Positions 1 to 8,665 of a stretch of DNA of 64,000 nt are shown here, piece by piece. This DNA is from Roseospira goensis (GTDB taxonomy: Bacteria > Pseudomonadota > Alphaproteobacteria > Rhodospirillales > Rhodospirillaceae): the NCBI RefSeq assembly GCF_014197795.1, contig NZ_JACIGI010000004.1, positions 124,001 to 188,000 of the forward strand, given 5' to 3'. Position numbers and translations under genes: made by a program. Each line of letters starts with the position of its first letter. Within the stretch, counting starts at the first letter, position 1. Under the pieces are notes generated by a model, which worked only from the letters and a program-made list of their open reading frames with translations, was not told where the DNA came from and did not search any database.

Positions 1-150
1 ATGTCGGCCCCCCCGACCATTCCGCACCGGGCCGTGCGCGGACGCCGCGTCACCTGGAGCGGCCTCGGCGGGCGCTGGGCCGCGTGACCGTTCCAGGGGG
101 CCGGACCGTCGGTCCCCTCCCCCCGTGGTCCTGAACCGGATTGCTGCCCG

Positions 151-708
151 ATGACCGATCACCCGCGCCGGGTTCGCCGCCTTCACGCCCCTGTCGTCCG
201 ACTCTGCGCGGCCGTTCTGGTCGCCGCGGCCGTCGTCGCCGCACCGCCAGGACCAGCGCTGGCGGCGGGCGGTGGCGGCGACGGACACAGCAAACCGGCC
301 GCCGAAGCCGGCAACCGGCCCGACAAGGAGACCACGCGGCCGCGCACGCAGGCTGACCTGGTGGGCGGTCACTACATGCAGCTCAACCTGCTCTGGCTGC
401 CGATCTTTCAGGGGCAACGGTCGCGCTATCAGGCGGTGACCGCCCGCCTGGTGCCGCATCCGGACAAGCGGATTCTCGCCTGTTTCAAGGCTCCCTGGGC
501 GCAGGAGGCCATCCTGTTCGAGTTGAACGAGACCCCGCTCCGTCTGGACCAACTCGACGCCCTCGACGCCGACGCCCTCAAACAGCGTGTCCTGGCCCGC
601 GTGCACGCCCACGTCGGCGAGGCCGACCTCTACACCGACGTCCTGTTCGTGCCCGGCATCGAGGAACCGGCCGCCACCGAGCAGGACCTGTCGTTCATGT
701 GTCGGTAA
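151..708 (+). CDS. exported FliL-like protein of unknown role
   Basis: The 185-residue product has an N-terminal signal peptide or anchor (arginine-rich start, hydrophobic residues about 14-38, ending ALAA), then a low-complexity Gly/Lys/Pro linker to about 70. The C-terminal half (VGGHYMQLNLLWLPIF onward) follows the pattern of FliL C-terminal domains: a short beta strand with VP/LP, a basic loop, a strand ending before a helical stretch, and a final strand DVLFV. It resembles the protein at 50562-51056 in layout. FliL proteins sit at the flagellar stator or act as membrane scaffolds; no flagellar gene is nearby, so the role here is unknown. The last 14 bases overlap the end of the convergent acetyltransferase gene. 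The ribosome site before the ATG is weak. Confidence 0.72.
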   Translation: MTDHPRRVRRLHAPVVRLCAAVLVAAAVVAAPPGPALAAGGGGDGHSKPAAEAGNRPDKETTRPRTQADLVGGHYMQLNLLWLPIFQGQRSRYQAVTARLVPHPDKRILACFKAPWAQEAILFELNETPLRLDQLDALDADALKQRVLARVHAHVGEADLYTDVLFVPGIEEPAATEQDLSFMCR

Positions 709-1300
709 CCGCGGGCGCGTCCGCCTCAAGGGGCAGTTCCAGGGGATGGAAGCGGAGTCCCTGGGCCTCGACCGCGTCATCGGCCAGCGCGTGAAAGCCC
801 AGGGCACGATAGAACCCCAGGGCGTAAGGGGTGGCGCGCACCCGGATCCGGGCCAGGTCCGGCACCACCGCGCGGAGGCGCGTCAGGGTCTGCTCGAACA
901 GGCGGCGCCCGAGTCCCCGGCCCTGATGGTCACCGCGCACATACAGCAGTGTGAGGTAGCCGTCGCGGTGCATCTCGCACACCCCCAGGACGGTTCCCCG
1001 CCGGTCGGCCACCTGCACCACGCTGCCCGCGGCGAGCCGCGCCGTCAGCGCGGGAACGGCCACGAAGTCCCGGAAGGCACGGTCGCCCTCCACGGTGTTG
1101 TCGTCCGCGTTGAAGGCTGCGTACTGGGTCAGCAGGAAGTCCCGGCCCGGACCGGCATCGCGCACGGTCATCGGGCGCAGGTGGGTGCCGTCGCGGGTCA
1201 CCGTCCAGTAGGCCGCCGCCACGCTTGCCGGCACCCGGGCCGGCGGTGGCGGGGTCCAGGGGCGGCGGGGCGAGGCGGGAAGCATCCAGGCTACCGTCAT
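695..1300 (-). CDS. GNAT family N-acetyltransferase
   Basis: Predicted acetyl-CoA-dependent N-acetyltransferase of 201 residues. The core is recognisable: strand LTLLYVRGDHQGRGLGRRLF carries the GNAT motif A (Q/R-x-x-G-x-G/A) that binds the acetyl-CoA pyrophosphate, and PYALGFYRALGFHA near the C-terminus is the usual motif B (FYxxxGF). The substrate cannot be told. I chose the ATG at 1300 because AGGGAG lies about 7 bases upstream; a longer reading frame reaches 1516 but its extra residues are basic and low-complexity, like out-of-frame sequence. The gene is convergent with, and overlaps by 14 bases, the preceding plus-strand gene. Confidence 0.85.
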   Translation of the reverse strand: MTVAWMLPASPRRPWTPPPPARVPASVAAAYWTVTRDGTHLRPMTVRDAGPGRDFLLTQYAAFNADDNTVEGDRAFRDFVAVPALTARLAAGSVVQVADRRGTVLGVCEMHRDGYLTLLYVRGDHQGRGLGRRLFEQTLTRLRAVVPDLARIRVRATPYALGFYRALGFHALADDAVEAQGLRFHPLELPLEADAPAVTDT

Positions 1301-1547
1301 CGCGGCGCTCCCTGATCGGAGGGCGCCGCCCGGCGGCGCGCTGGGATCCTTGTTCCGGCCCGGGGGCGGCGCCACCTCCAGCCTGTCTCCGCGACATAGC
1401 CGCTTACACTGTGACGCCGTATCGGCGCGGCCGGCTCCATGGCGCCCTCGTCTCGGTCTAACGTGTTGCGCATCATAGCGCAGATGGCGCATGAAGAAAA
1501 AGCGCCAAGTGCCCAATTCTCATGATACTCTGACAGATGGTACCATC

Positions 1548-2267
1548 GTGATCGCGTTTTCCCCCCGCCCCACCCGCCTCCGCCGGATCGCAGACTGGCA
1601 CCAGGATCAGGCCCGCCGCCGGCCGCTCACGGTCGCCGGGGCCTGGGTGGCGATCGCGAGCCTCCTCGCCATCGCCGTCGTGGACCGTCCGCTGGCCCTC
1701 CTCCTGAAGGCGCAGGTGCAGGGAGACTGGAAAGGCTTCTGGAGCGTGGTCACGGACCTGGGCACCGGCCTGCCCTGGTACCTGCTCGGCCTTATGGCGT
1801 GGGGCTGGTGCCGCCTCGCCATGGTCGGCGCCCTAACGGCGGACCAGTGGCACCGCTGGCGCGACCGGGGCCGCGCCTGGCTGATCTTCGTCGCCGCGCT
1901 GGCGGCCAGCGGCCTGGTGGTGACGGTGCTCAAGCACGCCATCGGTCGGCTGCGTCCGGTCTGGCTGTTCCGGGAAGACCTCTACGGGGCCGCGCCGCTG
2001 TCGTTCCAGAGCGCAGCCAACAGCTTTCCGTCCGGTCACTCCCAGACCATCTGGGCCGTCATGGCCGCGCTCATGGTGCTGTTCCCGCGCCACTGGCCGA
2101 CCTGGGCGGTGCTGGGCGTTCTGGTCGCCGCCAGCCGGCTGTTCGTGACCGTGCACTATCTCTCGGACGTGCTGGTCGGCTCCTTCATCGGTATCGCCAC
2201 CGTGGTGCTGCTGACGCGCTGGGCGCGGCGGCGCGGCTGGCCCCTGCGCCTCGGCGCGCCGCCGTAG
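1548..2267 (+). CDS. PAP2-family membrane phosphatase
   Basis: Integral membrane lipid phosphatase of the PAP2 superfamily (undecaprenyl-pyrophosphate, phosphatidylglycerol-phosphate and lipid A phosphatases belong here; the substrate is not readable). All three catalytic motifs are present: KHAIGRLRP (about residues 129-137), SFPSGHSQ (PSGH at 161-164) and [13 protein letters not shown] (196-208), with five to six hydrophobic segments. An in-frame ATG exists at 1491, but its first 19 codons use AT-rich codons foreign to this genome (aaa, aat, tct, act, aca), so I prefer the GTG at 1548. The gene stands alone between a divergent acetyltransferase gene and a convergent thioredoxin gene 20 bases downstream. 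Confidence 0.85.
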   Translation: MIAFSPRPTRLRRIADWHQDQARRRPLTVAGAWVAIASLLAIAVVDRPLALLLKAQVQGDWKGFWSVVTDLGTGLPWYLLGLMAWGWCRLAMVGALTADQWHRWRDRGRAWLIFVAALAASGLVVTVLKHAIGRLRPVWLFREDLYGAAPLSFQSAANSFPSGHSQTIWAVMAALMVLFPRHWPTWAVLGVLVAASRLFVTVHYLSDVLVGSFIGIATVVLLTRWARRRGWPLRLGAPP

Positions 2268-2287
2268 CCGCCGCGTCCGTTCCCGCG

Positions 2288-2887
2288 CTACCGAAGGGCC
2301 ACCCCCGGCACGGCCGCGATACGGGCACGGAACCAGTCGAGCAACTCCGGATACTGCCAGTCGGCATAGCCGGTGTGGGTGCCGAGAACCGTGCCATCGT
2401 GATCGAGGATGTAGGTGGTCGGCAGCCCCTTGACGCCGACGGCGCGGGCGAAGGCCATGCCCGGGTCCTGATACAGATCGAGGTGTTCGATATCGTGTTC
2501 GTCGTAGAACGCGCGCAGCGCGTCCATGGCGCCGCGATCGGTGGAGACGGCCACCACCTCGAACGCCGGCCCGCCCAGTTTCGCCTGCAACTGGTCCAGC
2601 GACGGCATTTCGCGCACGCACGGCGGACACCAGGTGGCCCAGAAATTCAGGACCACCACCTTGCCCCGGAAATCCTGGAGCGAGACACTGGCGCCCTGCT
2701 CATCGCGGAAGGCGGTGCGTTCGCCCACCAGCATCGCCGGGTCGTCCGGCGCCGTCAGGAGGTCTTGCGGCGGCGGCGCCGCGGCACCCCACGGGCCGGC
2801 GAGCAGCGCCGCGCTTGCAACGGCGGTGCCGATGAGGAAGATGGCGAGGGCGATCAGCGGCCCCGTCCGCGTGATGACTGTGCGCAT
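2288..2887 (-). CDS. TlpA-like membrane-anchored thioredoxin
   Basis: Periplasmic thiol-disulfide oxidoreductase of the TlpA/ResA/DsbE type, 199 residues. A single N-terminal membrane anchor (about 8-30) is followed by a thioredoxin fold with the redox motif WCPPC (86-90) in the usual [14 protein letters not shown] context and the cis-proline loop KGLPTTYIL (Pro156). Such proteins reduce apocytochrome c or other periplasmic disulfides. The ATG at 2887 gives a clean signal anchor; the longer frame back to 3166 only reads antisense to argH. In many alphaproteobacteria a tlpA gene lies divergent to argH, as here: the two start codons are 24 bases apart, so their promoters must overlap. Confidence 0.9.
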   Translation of the reverse strand: MRTVITRTGPLIALAIFLIGTAVASAALLAGPWGAAAPPPQDLLTAPDDPAMLVGERTAFRDEQGASVSLQDFRGKVVVLNFWATWCPPCVREMPSLDQLQAKLGGPAFEVVAVSTDRGAMDALRAFYDEHDIEHLDLYQDPGMAFARAVGVKGLPTTYILDHDGTVLGTHTGYADWQYPELLDWFRARIAAVPGVALR

Positions 2888-2911
2888 GGCTTTCGAAGGA
2901 ATGGGTCCCGG

Positions 2912-4354
2912 ATGGACGTGAACGACAGGGGTGACGACACCAACAGCGACGACACCGGCGCGGGCACCGGCCGCAGTGCCATGTGGGGCGGACGCTTCGC
3001 CGCCGGCCCGGCGGCCATCATGGAACGCATCAACGCGTCCATCGACTTCGACAAACGGCTGTTCCGCCAGGACATCGCCGGCTCGAAGGCCCACTGCCAG
3101 ATGCTGATGGCGACCGGCATCGTCTCGAAGGACGACGGCGAGGCCATTCTCGCCGGGCTGGACCAAATCCTACAAGAGATCGTCGACGGGCGCTTCGTCT
3201 TCAAGACCGCGCTGGAGGACATCCACATGAACGTGGAAGCCCGCCTGCGCGAGATCATCGGCCCGGCCGCCGGCCGCCTGCACACGGCGCGGTCGCGCAA
3301 CGACCAGGTGGCGACCGACTTCAAGCTGTGGACTCGGGATGCCATCGACGGTCTCGACCGCGACATGGCCGCGCTCCAGGCTGCGCTGATCGACCAGGCC
3401 GAGGCTCACGCCGATGCCGTCATGCCCGGCTTCACCCACCTCCAGGCCGCCCAGCCGGTGACCTTCGGGCATCACCTGCTGGCCTACGTGGAGATGCTGG
3501 GACGCGACCGCGGCCGCTTGCGCGACGCCCGCGCCCGCCTGAACGAGTGCCCGCTGGGCGCCGCCGCGCTGGCCGGCACCGGCTTCCCCATCGACCGCCA
3601 CAGCACGGCGGCGGCGCTCGGCTTCGACCGCCCCGCCGCCAACAGTCTGGACGCGGTCTCCGACCGCGACTTCGCCGTCGAGCTGATGGCCGCCGCCAGC
3701 CTGTGCGCCGTGCACCTGTCGCGCCTGGCCGAGGAGTTGGTGGTCTGGACCAGCGCGCAGTTCGGCTTCGTGCGGCTGTCCGACGGCTTCTCCACCGGCA
3801 GCTCGATCATGCCGCAGAAGCGCAACCCGGACGCCGCCGAGCTGATCCGCGCCAAGACCGGGCGCGTGGTCGGTCACCTCAACGGCCTGCTGATGGTCAT
3901 GAAGGGGCTGCCGCTGGCCTACTCCAAGGACATGCAGGAGGACAAGGAACCGGTCTTCGAGACCGTCGACACCCTCACCCTGTGCCTGGCCGCCATGACC
4001 GGGATGATCGCCGACCTCCGCGTCGACCGCGCCCGGCTGGCGGCGGCGGCCGGTGCCGGCTTCTCCACGGCCACCGACATCGCCGACTGGCTGGTGCGCG
4101 AACTGGGCCTACCGTTCCGCGACGCCCACCACGTCACCGGCGCCATCGTCAAGCGGGCGGAAGAGCGCGGAGTCGGCCTGGAGGACCTGTCCCTGGCCGA
4201 CCTTCAGGCGGTGGAGCCGCGCATCACCGCCGACCTGCGCCTGGACCCGGCCGGTTCGGCCGCCGCCCGCACCAGCTTCGGCGGCACCGCGCCGGTGCGG
4301 GTGCGCGAGGCCTGCGCCGACGCGCGGCGCCGCTTCCTGGATCCGGCCCCGTGA
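2912..4354 (+). CDS. argH: argininosuccinate lyase
   Basis: Last step of arginine synthesis: L-argininosuccinate to arginine plus fumarate, cytosolic tetramer of the fumarase/aspartase superfamily. The 480-residue protein carries the superfamily signature [11 protein letters not shown] (about 296-306), the N-terminal MWGGRF segment and the substrate-binding TARSRNDQV motif, all intact. The ATG at 2912 is preceded by GAAGGA with an 11-base spacer; the ATG at 2981 (MWGGRF) would also give a full core domain and cannot be excluded. The stop overlaps by four bases (GTGA) the GTG of the small lipoprotein gene, and lysA follows, the usual alphaproteobacterial argH-lipoprotein-lysA order. Confidence 0.97.
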   Translation: MDVNDRGDDTNSDDTGAGTGRSAMWGGRFAAGPAAIMERINASIDFDKRLFRQDIAGSKAHCQMLMATGIVSKDDGEAILAGLDQILQEIVDGRFVFKTALEDIHMNVEARLREIIGPAAGRLHTARSRNDQVATDFKLWTRDAIDGLDRDMAALQAALIDQAEAHADAVMPGFTHLQAAQPVTFGHHLLAYVEMLGRDRGRLRDARARLNECPLGAAALAGTGFPIDRHSTAAALGFDRPAANSLDAVSDRDFAVELMAAASLCAVHLSRLAEELVVWTSAQFGFVRLSDGFSTGSSIMPQKRNPDAAELIRAKTGRVVGHLNGLLMVMKGLPLAYSKDMQEDKEPVFETVDTLTLCLAAMTGMIADLRVDRARLAAAAGAGFSTATDIADWLVRELGLPFRDAHHVTGAIVKRAEERGVGLEDLSLADLQAVEPRITADLRLDPAGSAAARTSFGGTAPVRVREACADARRRFLDPAP

Positions 4355-4578
4355 CCGGCGCGCGGCGCACCGCGGCGCTGGCACTGGGGCTCGGGTTCGC
4401 CCTGGCGCTGGTCCTCGGCGGCTGCGGCCGCAAGGCCCCCAACCTGCCGCCGGCGGACAGCACCTACCCCCGCACCTATCCGGCGCCGACGACACCGGAG
4501 GCCGCGCCGCCGGCCTCCACCCTGCCCGCGCCGACCCTGCGCGACGAACGCCGGCGCCGCACCGGCCCGTCTTCCTGA
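4351..4578 (+). CDS. lptM: small lipoprotein, LptM-like
   Basis: A 75-residue lipoprotein: basic start, hydrophobic residues about 8-22 and a lipobox VLGGC with the acylated cysteine at 25, followed at once by GRKAPNLPP. The short C-G-x-K-x-P-x-x-P pattern after the cysteine is the hallmark of the LptM (YifL) family, which in Escherichia coli helps disulfide rearrangement and maturation of the outer-membrane LptD/LptE translocon. The rest is Pro/Ala/Thr-rich and disordered. It is translationally coupled to argH (GTGA overlap) and lies 21 bases before lysA. The function is inferred from family and position. Confidence 0.85.
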   Translation: MTGARRTAALALGLGFALALVLGGCGRKAPNLPPADSTYPRTYPAPTTPEAAPPASTLPAPTLRDERRRRTGPSS

Positions 4579-4599
4579 GCCTGCTGAGCCGCGAGTGCC

Positions 4600-5892
4600 A
4601 TGCATCATTTCCACTATCGGGACGGCACGCTACACGCCGAGGCCGTCCCGCTGACGACCATCGCCGAGGCCGTCGGCACGCCCTGCTACGTCTACTCCAG
4701 CGCAACCCTGACCCGGCACGTCCGCGCCTTCGCCGACGCCTTCGCCGACCTGGACGCCCGCATCTGCTTCGCCATGAAGGCCAACGGCAACAAGGCCGTG
4801 CTGCGTCTGGTCACGGGCCTGGGCGCGGGCGTGGACGTGGTCTCCGGCGGCGAGCTGGCGCTGGCCCTGGCCGCTGGCGCGCCGGCGGACCGCATCGTCT
4901 TCTCGGGCGTCGGCAAGACCGAGGCCGAGCTGGGCGCCGCGCTCCAGGCCGGCGTACACCAGATCAACGTGGAGAGCGAGCCCGAGCTGGAGGCCCTGGA
5001 CGCGGTGGCACAACACCTGGGCGTGCGCGCCCCGGTGGCAATCCGGGTCAACCCGGACGTGGACGCCGCCACCCACGCCAAGATCACGACGGGCAAGGCC
5101 GAGAACAAGTTCGGCATCGAATGGACCAGCGCCCGCGCCGTGTTCCGCCGCGCACGGACGATGGACGGGATCGCGCTCAAGGGTGTCGCCCTGCACATCG
5201 GATCCCAGATCCTGGATCTCGCCCCGTTCGAGGCCGCGTTCCTGCGGGTGCGCGATCTCGTGGCGCTGCTGCGCGCCGACGGTGTTGCGGTGGAGCGCCT
5301 GGACCTGGGCGGCGGCCTCGGGGTGCCCTACCATGCCGGTGACGAGACCCCGCCGCCGCCCACCGCCTATGCCGAGGTGGTGCGGCGGACGGTCGGTGAC
5401 CTGGGATGCGCCCTGACCATCGAACCCGGGCGCGCCATCGCCGGCAATGCGGGCGTGCTTCTGTCGCGGGTGATCTACCTCAAAGAGGGCATCACGCGCG
5501 CCTTCGCCATCGTCGACGCGGCCATGAACGACCTGATGCGCCCGGCGCTCTACGACGCTTGGCACGACATCCGGCCGGTGCGCGCGCCCTCCGCGGGGAC
5601 CGAAACGCGCCTGCTGGACGTGGTGGGACCGGTCTGCGAATCGGGCGACACCTTCGCCCGCGACCGTACGCTTCCACCGCTGGTGGCCGGCGACCTGGTG
5701 GCCTTCATGACGGCCGGGGCCTACGGCGCGGTGATGGCGAACCAGTACAACGGCCGCCCGTTGGTGCCCGAAGTGCTCGTGGACGGCGACCGTTTCCACG
5801 TCGTGCGTCGGCGACCGAGCCTGGACGACCTGGCCGCACTGGAGGACCTGCCGCCCTGGCTGCTGCGGGAGTGGCCGTGCCCCCGCCGCTGA
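4600..5892 (+). CDS. lysA: diaminopimelate decarboxylase
   Basis: PLP-dependent fold-type III decarboxylase converting meso-diaminopimelate to L-lysine. The 430-residue length is typical. The PLP lysine is K60 in CFAMKANGNKA; the glycine-rich phosphate-binding strand LDLGGGLGVPY, the EPGR motif (TIEPGRAIAGNAG) and the dimer-partner motif GPVCESGD are all present, followed by the C-terminal GAYGAVMANQYNGRP. It closes the argH-lptM-lysA run. Directly downstream lies a group of palindromic repeats rather than a clear terminator. Confidence 0.97.
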   Translation: MHHFHYRDGTLHAEAVPLTTIAEAVGTPCYVYSSATLTRHVRAFADAFADLDARICFAMKANGNKAVLRLVTGLGAGVDVVSGGELALALAAGAPADRIVFSGVGKTEAELGAALQAGVHQINVESEPELEALDAVAQHLGVRAPVAIRVNPDVDAATHAKITTGKAENKFGIEWTSARAVFRRARTMDGIALKGVALHIGSQILDLAPFEAAFLRVRDLVALLRADGVAVERLDLGGGLGVPYHAGDETPPPPTAYAEVVRRTVGDLGCALTIEPGRAIAGNAGVLLSRVIYLKEGITRAFAIVDAAMNDLMRPALYDAWHDIRPVRAPSAGTETRLLDVVGPVCESGDTFARDRTLPPLVAGDLVAFMTAGAYGAVMANQYNGRPLVPEVLVDGDRFHVVRRRPSLDDLAALEDLPPWLLREWPCPRR

Positions 5893-5915
5893 GTCACACT
5901 GCCCGCCGGAGACCG

Positions 5916-5966
5916 ACAGCCGATTGCGACCAACCGGAGTCGCGGCGCGATGTCGGTGTGCCGCAA
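5916..5966. repeat. 51-bp dispersed repeat, copy 1
   Basis: The segment beginning acagccgattgcgac and ending tcggtgtgccgcaa recurs at 10539-10589 with 47 of 51 bases identical. In both places it lies just before one or two long palindromes. It overlaps no plausible gene; the small frame on the minus strand (RHTDIAPRLRLVAIGC) is conserved only because the DNA is. Confidence 0.8.
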
Positions 5967-5967
5967 T

Positions 5968-6029
5968 AGCGCCGATCGCTCGAAATCAGAACCACCGGGG
6001 TGGGACCGATTTCGAGCCTGACTCGGCGC
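5968..6029. repeat. 62-bp imperfect palindrome (gccgat type)
   Basis: Inverted repeat with left arm gctcgaaatcagaaccacc and right arm gggtgggaccgatttcgagc, flanked by gccgat/ctcggc. It closely matches the palindrome at 23579-23640 (shared gctcgaaatcrgaacc core). It could form a long hairpin in RNA downstream of lysA but has no T-run, so I call it a repeat rather than a terminator. Confidence 0.8.
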
Positions 6030-6043
6030 GATCTGTTGGTTTC

Positions 6044-6102
6044 AGAGCGGAACGCCCGAATTCGAAATCACCATGCGATTCCGTATTCCGGCGTTCCGCG
6101 CT
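6044..6102. repeat. 59-bp imperfect palindrome
   Basis: Arms agcggaacgcccgaat and attccggcgttccgcgct pair almost fully, with inner bases cgaaatc/gattccg continuing the stem. It is related to the neighbouring palindrome by its central aaatc...gatt bases. It lies 48 bases upstream of the unknown gene that starts at 6150 and so falls in that gene's leader or promoter. Confidence 0.75.
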
Positions 6103-6149
6103 AATCGGCTGCGACGCATACACTTTGCGCGGCGGCGGGAGGGCGCGTC

Positions 6150-6755
6150 ATGGCAGACCTGAAGGGAGGGACCGACCTGAGGGTGGGCGCCGTCGTGGGG
6201 ATGCGCGGGAACATCACGACCCTGGTCGGCATCCGCCCCGGCTTCGAGCGGGACATGGAGAAGGACCTGGGCTTTCACGAGGGCCGCCTGTCCCAGGGCT
6301 ACTTCATCCTGCTGCTGCGCCAGTTCCTCGGCCTCGATGACTTCAAGCTGGCCGGCTACACCTATTTTTCGGGTGGCCGTCTCGGTCCGCCGGCGGACAG
6401 CGCCGACGCCGACCGGTTGCGCGAACATCTGTACGACAAGGTCTTGCAGGCGCACGGGCTCGACGGCGTGCGGGCCTTCAAGGACCTGGCCCTGAAGGGC
6501 ATGGCGGTGACGGGGCGCAAGCGCATCGCCAAGATCGTTCCCGTCACCCGCCACGACGACGGCCTGACGCCCGCCGAGCAGTATCCGCCCGGACGCGGCG
6601 TGCCCCAGTTCGAGCTGGTGCGGGAACGCAAGTTCCTGGTTGCGGTCGAGGTCACCCCGGCGGGCCGGGCCAGGACCCCGGCCTTCGAGGTCGACCTGAA
6701 GGCCCAGGGCTATGGCGGCCGCAAGCGTCTGCGCGAGTACATGGAAGGGGCGTAG
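6150..6755 (+). CDS. conserved-looking protein of unknown function
   Basis: I do not recognise this 201-residue protein. It is hydrophilic with no signal peptide or membrane segment, so probably cytosolic. Visible features are an N-terminal strand-rich part (GAVVGMRGNITTLVGIRPG), a central aromatic stretch (GYFILLLRQFLGLDDFKLAGYTYFSGG) and a basic C-terminus (GGRKRLREYMEG). GC-rich third positions and a good ribosome site (GGGAGG, 8 bases before ATG) say it is translated. It is preceded by three repeat elements and is convergent with the CYTH-CHAD gene, so it forms a single-gene unit. Confidence 0.75.
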   Translation: MADLKGGTDLRVGAVVGMRGNITTLVGIRPGFERDMEKDLGFHEGRLSQGYFILLLRQFLGLDDFKLAGYTYFSGGRLGPPADSADADRLREHLYDKVLQAHGLDGVRAFKDLALKGMAVTGRKRIAKIVPVTRHDDGLTPAEQYPPGRGVPQFELVRERKFLVAVEVTPAGRARTPAFEVDLKAQGYGGRKRLREYMEGA

Positions 6756-6785
6756 AGCCGATCGGTCCCTCGCCGCCCGGCCCCA

Positions 6786-8357
6786 TCAGCGCCAGAACCC
6801 GGCGGCCTGGCGCACCGCTTTCAGGGTGCGGCCGGCTTCGGCCAGGCGGTCGCCGGCGTCGCGGCGATGCCAGCCGGCCACCAGACCGGCCGCCCAGGCC
6901 CGCTCGGCCGCGGCGACCCCGTCGTCGCCGGCGCGCTGGTCCGCCACGGTCTCGTGCAGGGTTTCGTGTAGGGTCTCCCTGGCCACCGCGACGTCGTTGA
7001 GCGCGCCGAGCTGGTCCTGCAACGTGGACAGCCCCTTCACGAACGGCTTGACCGTCTTCTTGCGGAACAGGGATCCAAAAAACTCCGTGGTATAGCGCAA
7101 CTTCTTCACCTGAATCCGCATCTTGTGGCGCTTGGTGTCGGAGAGGCGGTCGAACGTGCGGGCCGGCTTCGCCACCTTGCGCCAGCGCGCCTCCAGAGTC
7201 TTGCGTGCAAAGCGGTCCAACGGCATCTCCCGCGGACCATCGTCGCCGCTGGCGCGCCAGTCCCCGGCCTCGATCCAGGCGCCCAGGCCCAACAGCAGGC
7301 GCGTGAAGCGCGGATCCGACACCGCCGCGACGGCCGCGTCGAACCGGCGTTCGCGCCGGTCCGAGAACAGCGCGTGCAAACTGGCGAGGCCCGGATCGTC
7401 GGGGAAGACCGTCCGCACGGGGCCCAGGATCTCGCTCAGGAACACGTCGGCATCGCGCGCCGGCCCAAGGCTTCCCATCAGCCAGCGCAAGTCGTCCTTG
7501 ACGGCCGTCAGACCGGGACCGGCCGCCACAGCCTTGAAGGTGGTCATGGCCGAGCGCAGGCGCCGCGTCGCCACCCGCATCTGATGGATGGCCTCGCCGT
7601 CGCGCGCCTCGACGAGCGGCCTGACGTTGGCCGCCATCTGCGCCAGACAGCCGCCGGCGATGGCCTGGAAGGCGGCCCCGGCCGTCATGTCCGGGTCCAG
7701 GTCCAGGGCCTGTGCCTTCTGCGGTCCGGGCACCGCCGCCGAGACGGCCAGGGCATGGCCACGCTCCGCCTTGGCGCGCAACTCCAGTCGCACCGGCACC
7801 GCCGCGGCGATGCGCTCGGCCAGACGGTAGAGGTCGCCCGCGGTGCCCTCGACCAACTCCAGTTCCGCCTCGCACACGGGGGCGCTGTGGCCGTTGGCGC
7901 GAACCGCGCCGCGATCCAGGGCCATCAGGACCGTACAGCCCCCGTCGCGCAGGCGCACCTCGGTGCGCCGAATATCGGTGGTGAAGCACGGCCGCACGGC
8001 GTCGGCGGTCTCGACCCCGGCCAGGGCCTTGCGCAAACCCGCCGCGCGCGGGCGCTCCAGATCCAGCCGCCCGTCGGGCACCGACCGCTCCCACTCCAGG
8101 CGCTTGAACAGGCCGGCGGCCTCCTGGGGCGCGGCCTTCACGGTCTGGACCCATGAGGCCCCATCGTGGCGCAGGCGCAGGGTGACGCCCCGGGTCCAGA
8201 GGATCCCCTCGGGCGTATCGTAGTAGGTGCTGGTCAGGCGCCGGGTGCGCACCGGACCGTCCCGCAGCGCGCGCAGCCACGGCAAGCGGAGCAGGACCGC
8301 CAGGCCGGCCTCGGAGGTGGCGAGCTTCAACTCGGTTTCGATCGGGGGTGCGGTCAT
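6786..8357 (-). CDS. CYTH and CHAD domain-containing protein
   Basis: Two-domain protein of 523 residues. The N-terminal CYTH domain (about 5-205) begins with the metal-binding ExExK motif as ETELK (Glu7, Glu9, Lys11) and continues with alternating charged strands (RRLTSTYYDTPEG, LRLRHDG); CYTH enzymes hydrolyse or act on triphosphates. The C-terminal CHAD domain (about 220-500) is helical with conserved basic His/Arg helices (HQMRVATRRLRSAMTTFKA and KRHKMRIQVKKLRYTTEF); CHAD binds inorganic polyphosphate. The pair suggests a tripolyphosphatase or polyphosphate-linked role. It is a single-gene unit, divergent from the lipoprotein gene at 8666 and convergent with the unknown gene at 6150. Confidence 0.92.
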   Translation of the reverse strand: MTAPPIETELKLATSEAGLAVLLRLPWLRALRDGPVRTRRLTSTYYDTPEGILWTRGVTLRLRHDGASWVQTVKAAPQEAAGLFKRLEWERSVPDGRLDLERPRAAGLRKALAGVETADAVRPCFTTDIRRTEVRLRDGGCTVLMALDRGAVRANGHSAPVCEAELELVEGTAGDLYRLAERIAAAVPVRLELRAKAERGHALAVSAAVPGPQKAQALDLDPDMTAGAAFQAIAGGCLAQMAANVRPLVEARDGEAIHQMRVATRRLRSAMTTFKAVAAGPGLTAVKDDLRWLMGSLGPARDADVFLSEILGPVRTVFPDDPGLASLHALFSDRRERRFDAAVAAVSDPRFTRLLLGLGAWIEAGDWRASGDDGPREMPLDRFARKTLEARWRKVAKPARTFDRLSDTKRHKMRIQVKKLRYTTEFFGSLFRKKTVKPFVKGLSTLQDQLGALNDVAVARETLHETLHETVADQRAGDDGVAAAERAWAAGLVAGWHRRDAGDRLAEAGRTLKAVRQAAGFWR

Positions 8358-8665
8358 GGTCGGTCTCGATGCTGTCTCCGGCCGCGGCGGCGGCCCGGAC
8401 CGGGTTGTGCACGGAAGGACGCGGGGTCGCTATGCCAGAGGTGTGACGGAAACGCGGCGCTGTCAGCCCATGCCCCTATTCCACCGGCAGTGTGTCCGTG
8501 AGAGAACAGGGTTTGCCAATCCGGTTTAGACATTGATTTCCTGGTTTTAGCCAATTGCATTAAAGCACCGTCAGAGATAGGGTCATGATGGGTTGGCGTC
8601 CTGCGACACGCGGCCGATGATGCCACGAGTCCAGCCCCCGCGAGTCCAGACGAGGAGAGCGAGAC
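8358..8665. other. divergent intergenic region
   Basis: This gap between two diverging genes must hold both promoters. A relatively AT-rich stretch (about 8510-8585) includes TTGATT and TTGCCA hexamers, but I cannot match a convincing -10 box at the right spacing, and I see no inverted repeat. Confidence 0.4.

Noticed and set aside
1-87. Short plus-strand frame ending in TGA at the left edge
   Set aside because: It would give only 29 residues rich in Arg and Gly, with no recognisable end of a known protein; it could be chance.
1799-2911. Long upstream extension of the argH frame
   Set aside because: The extra part is low-complexity and antisense to the thioredoxin gene; the ATG at 2912 with its ribosome site explains the gene.
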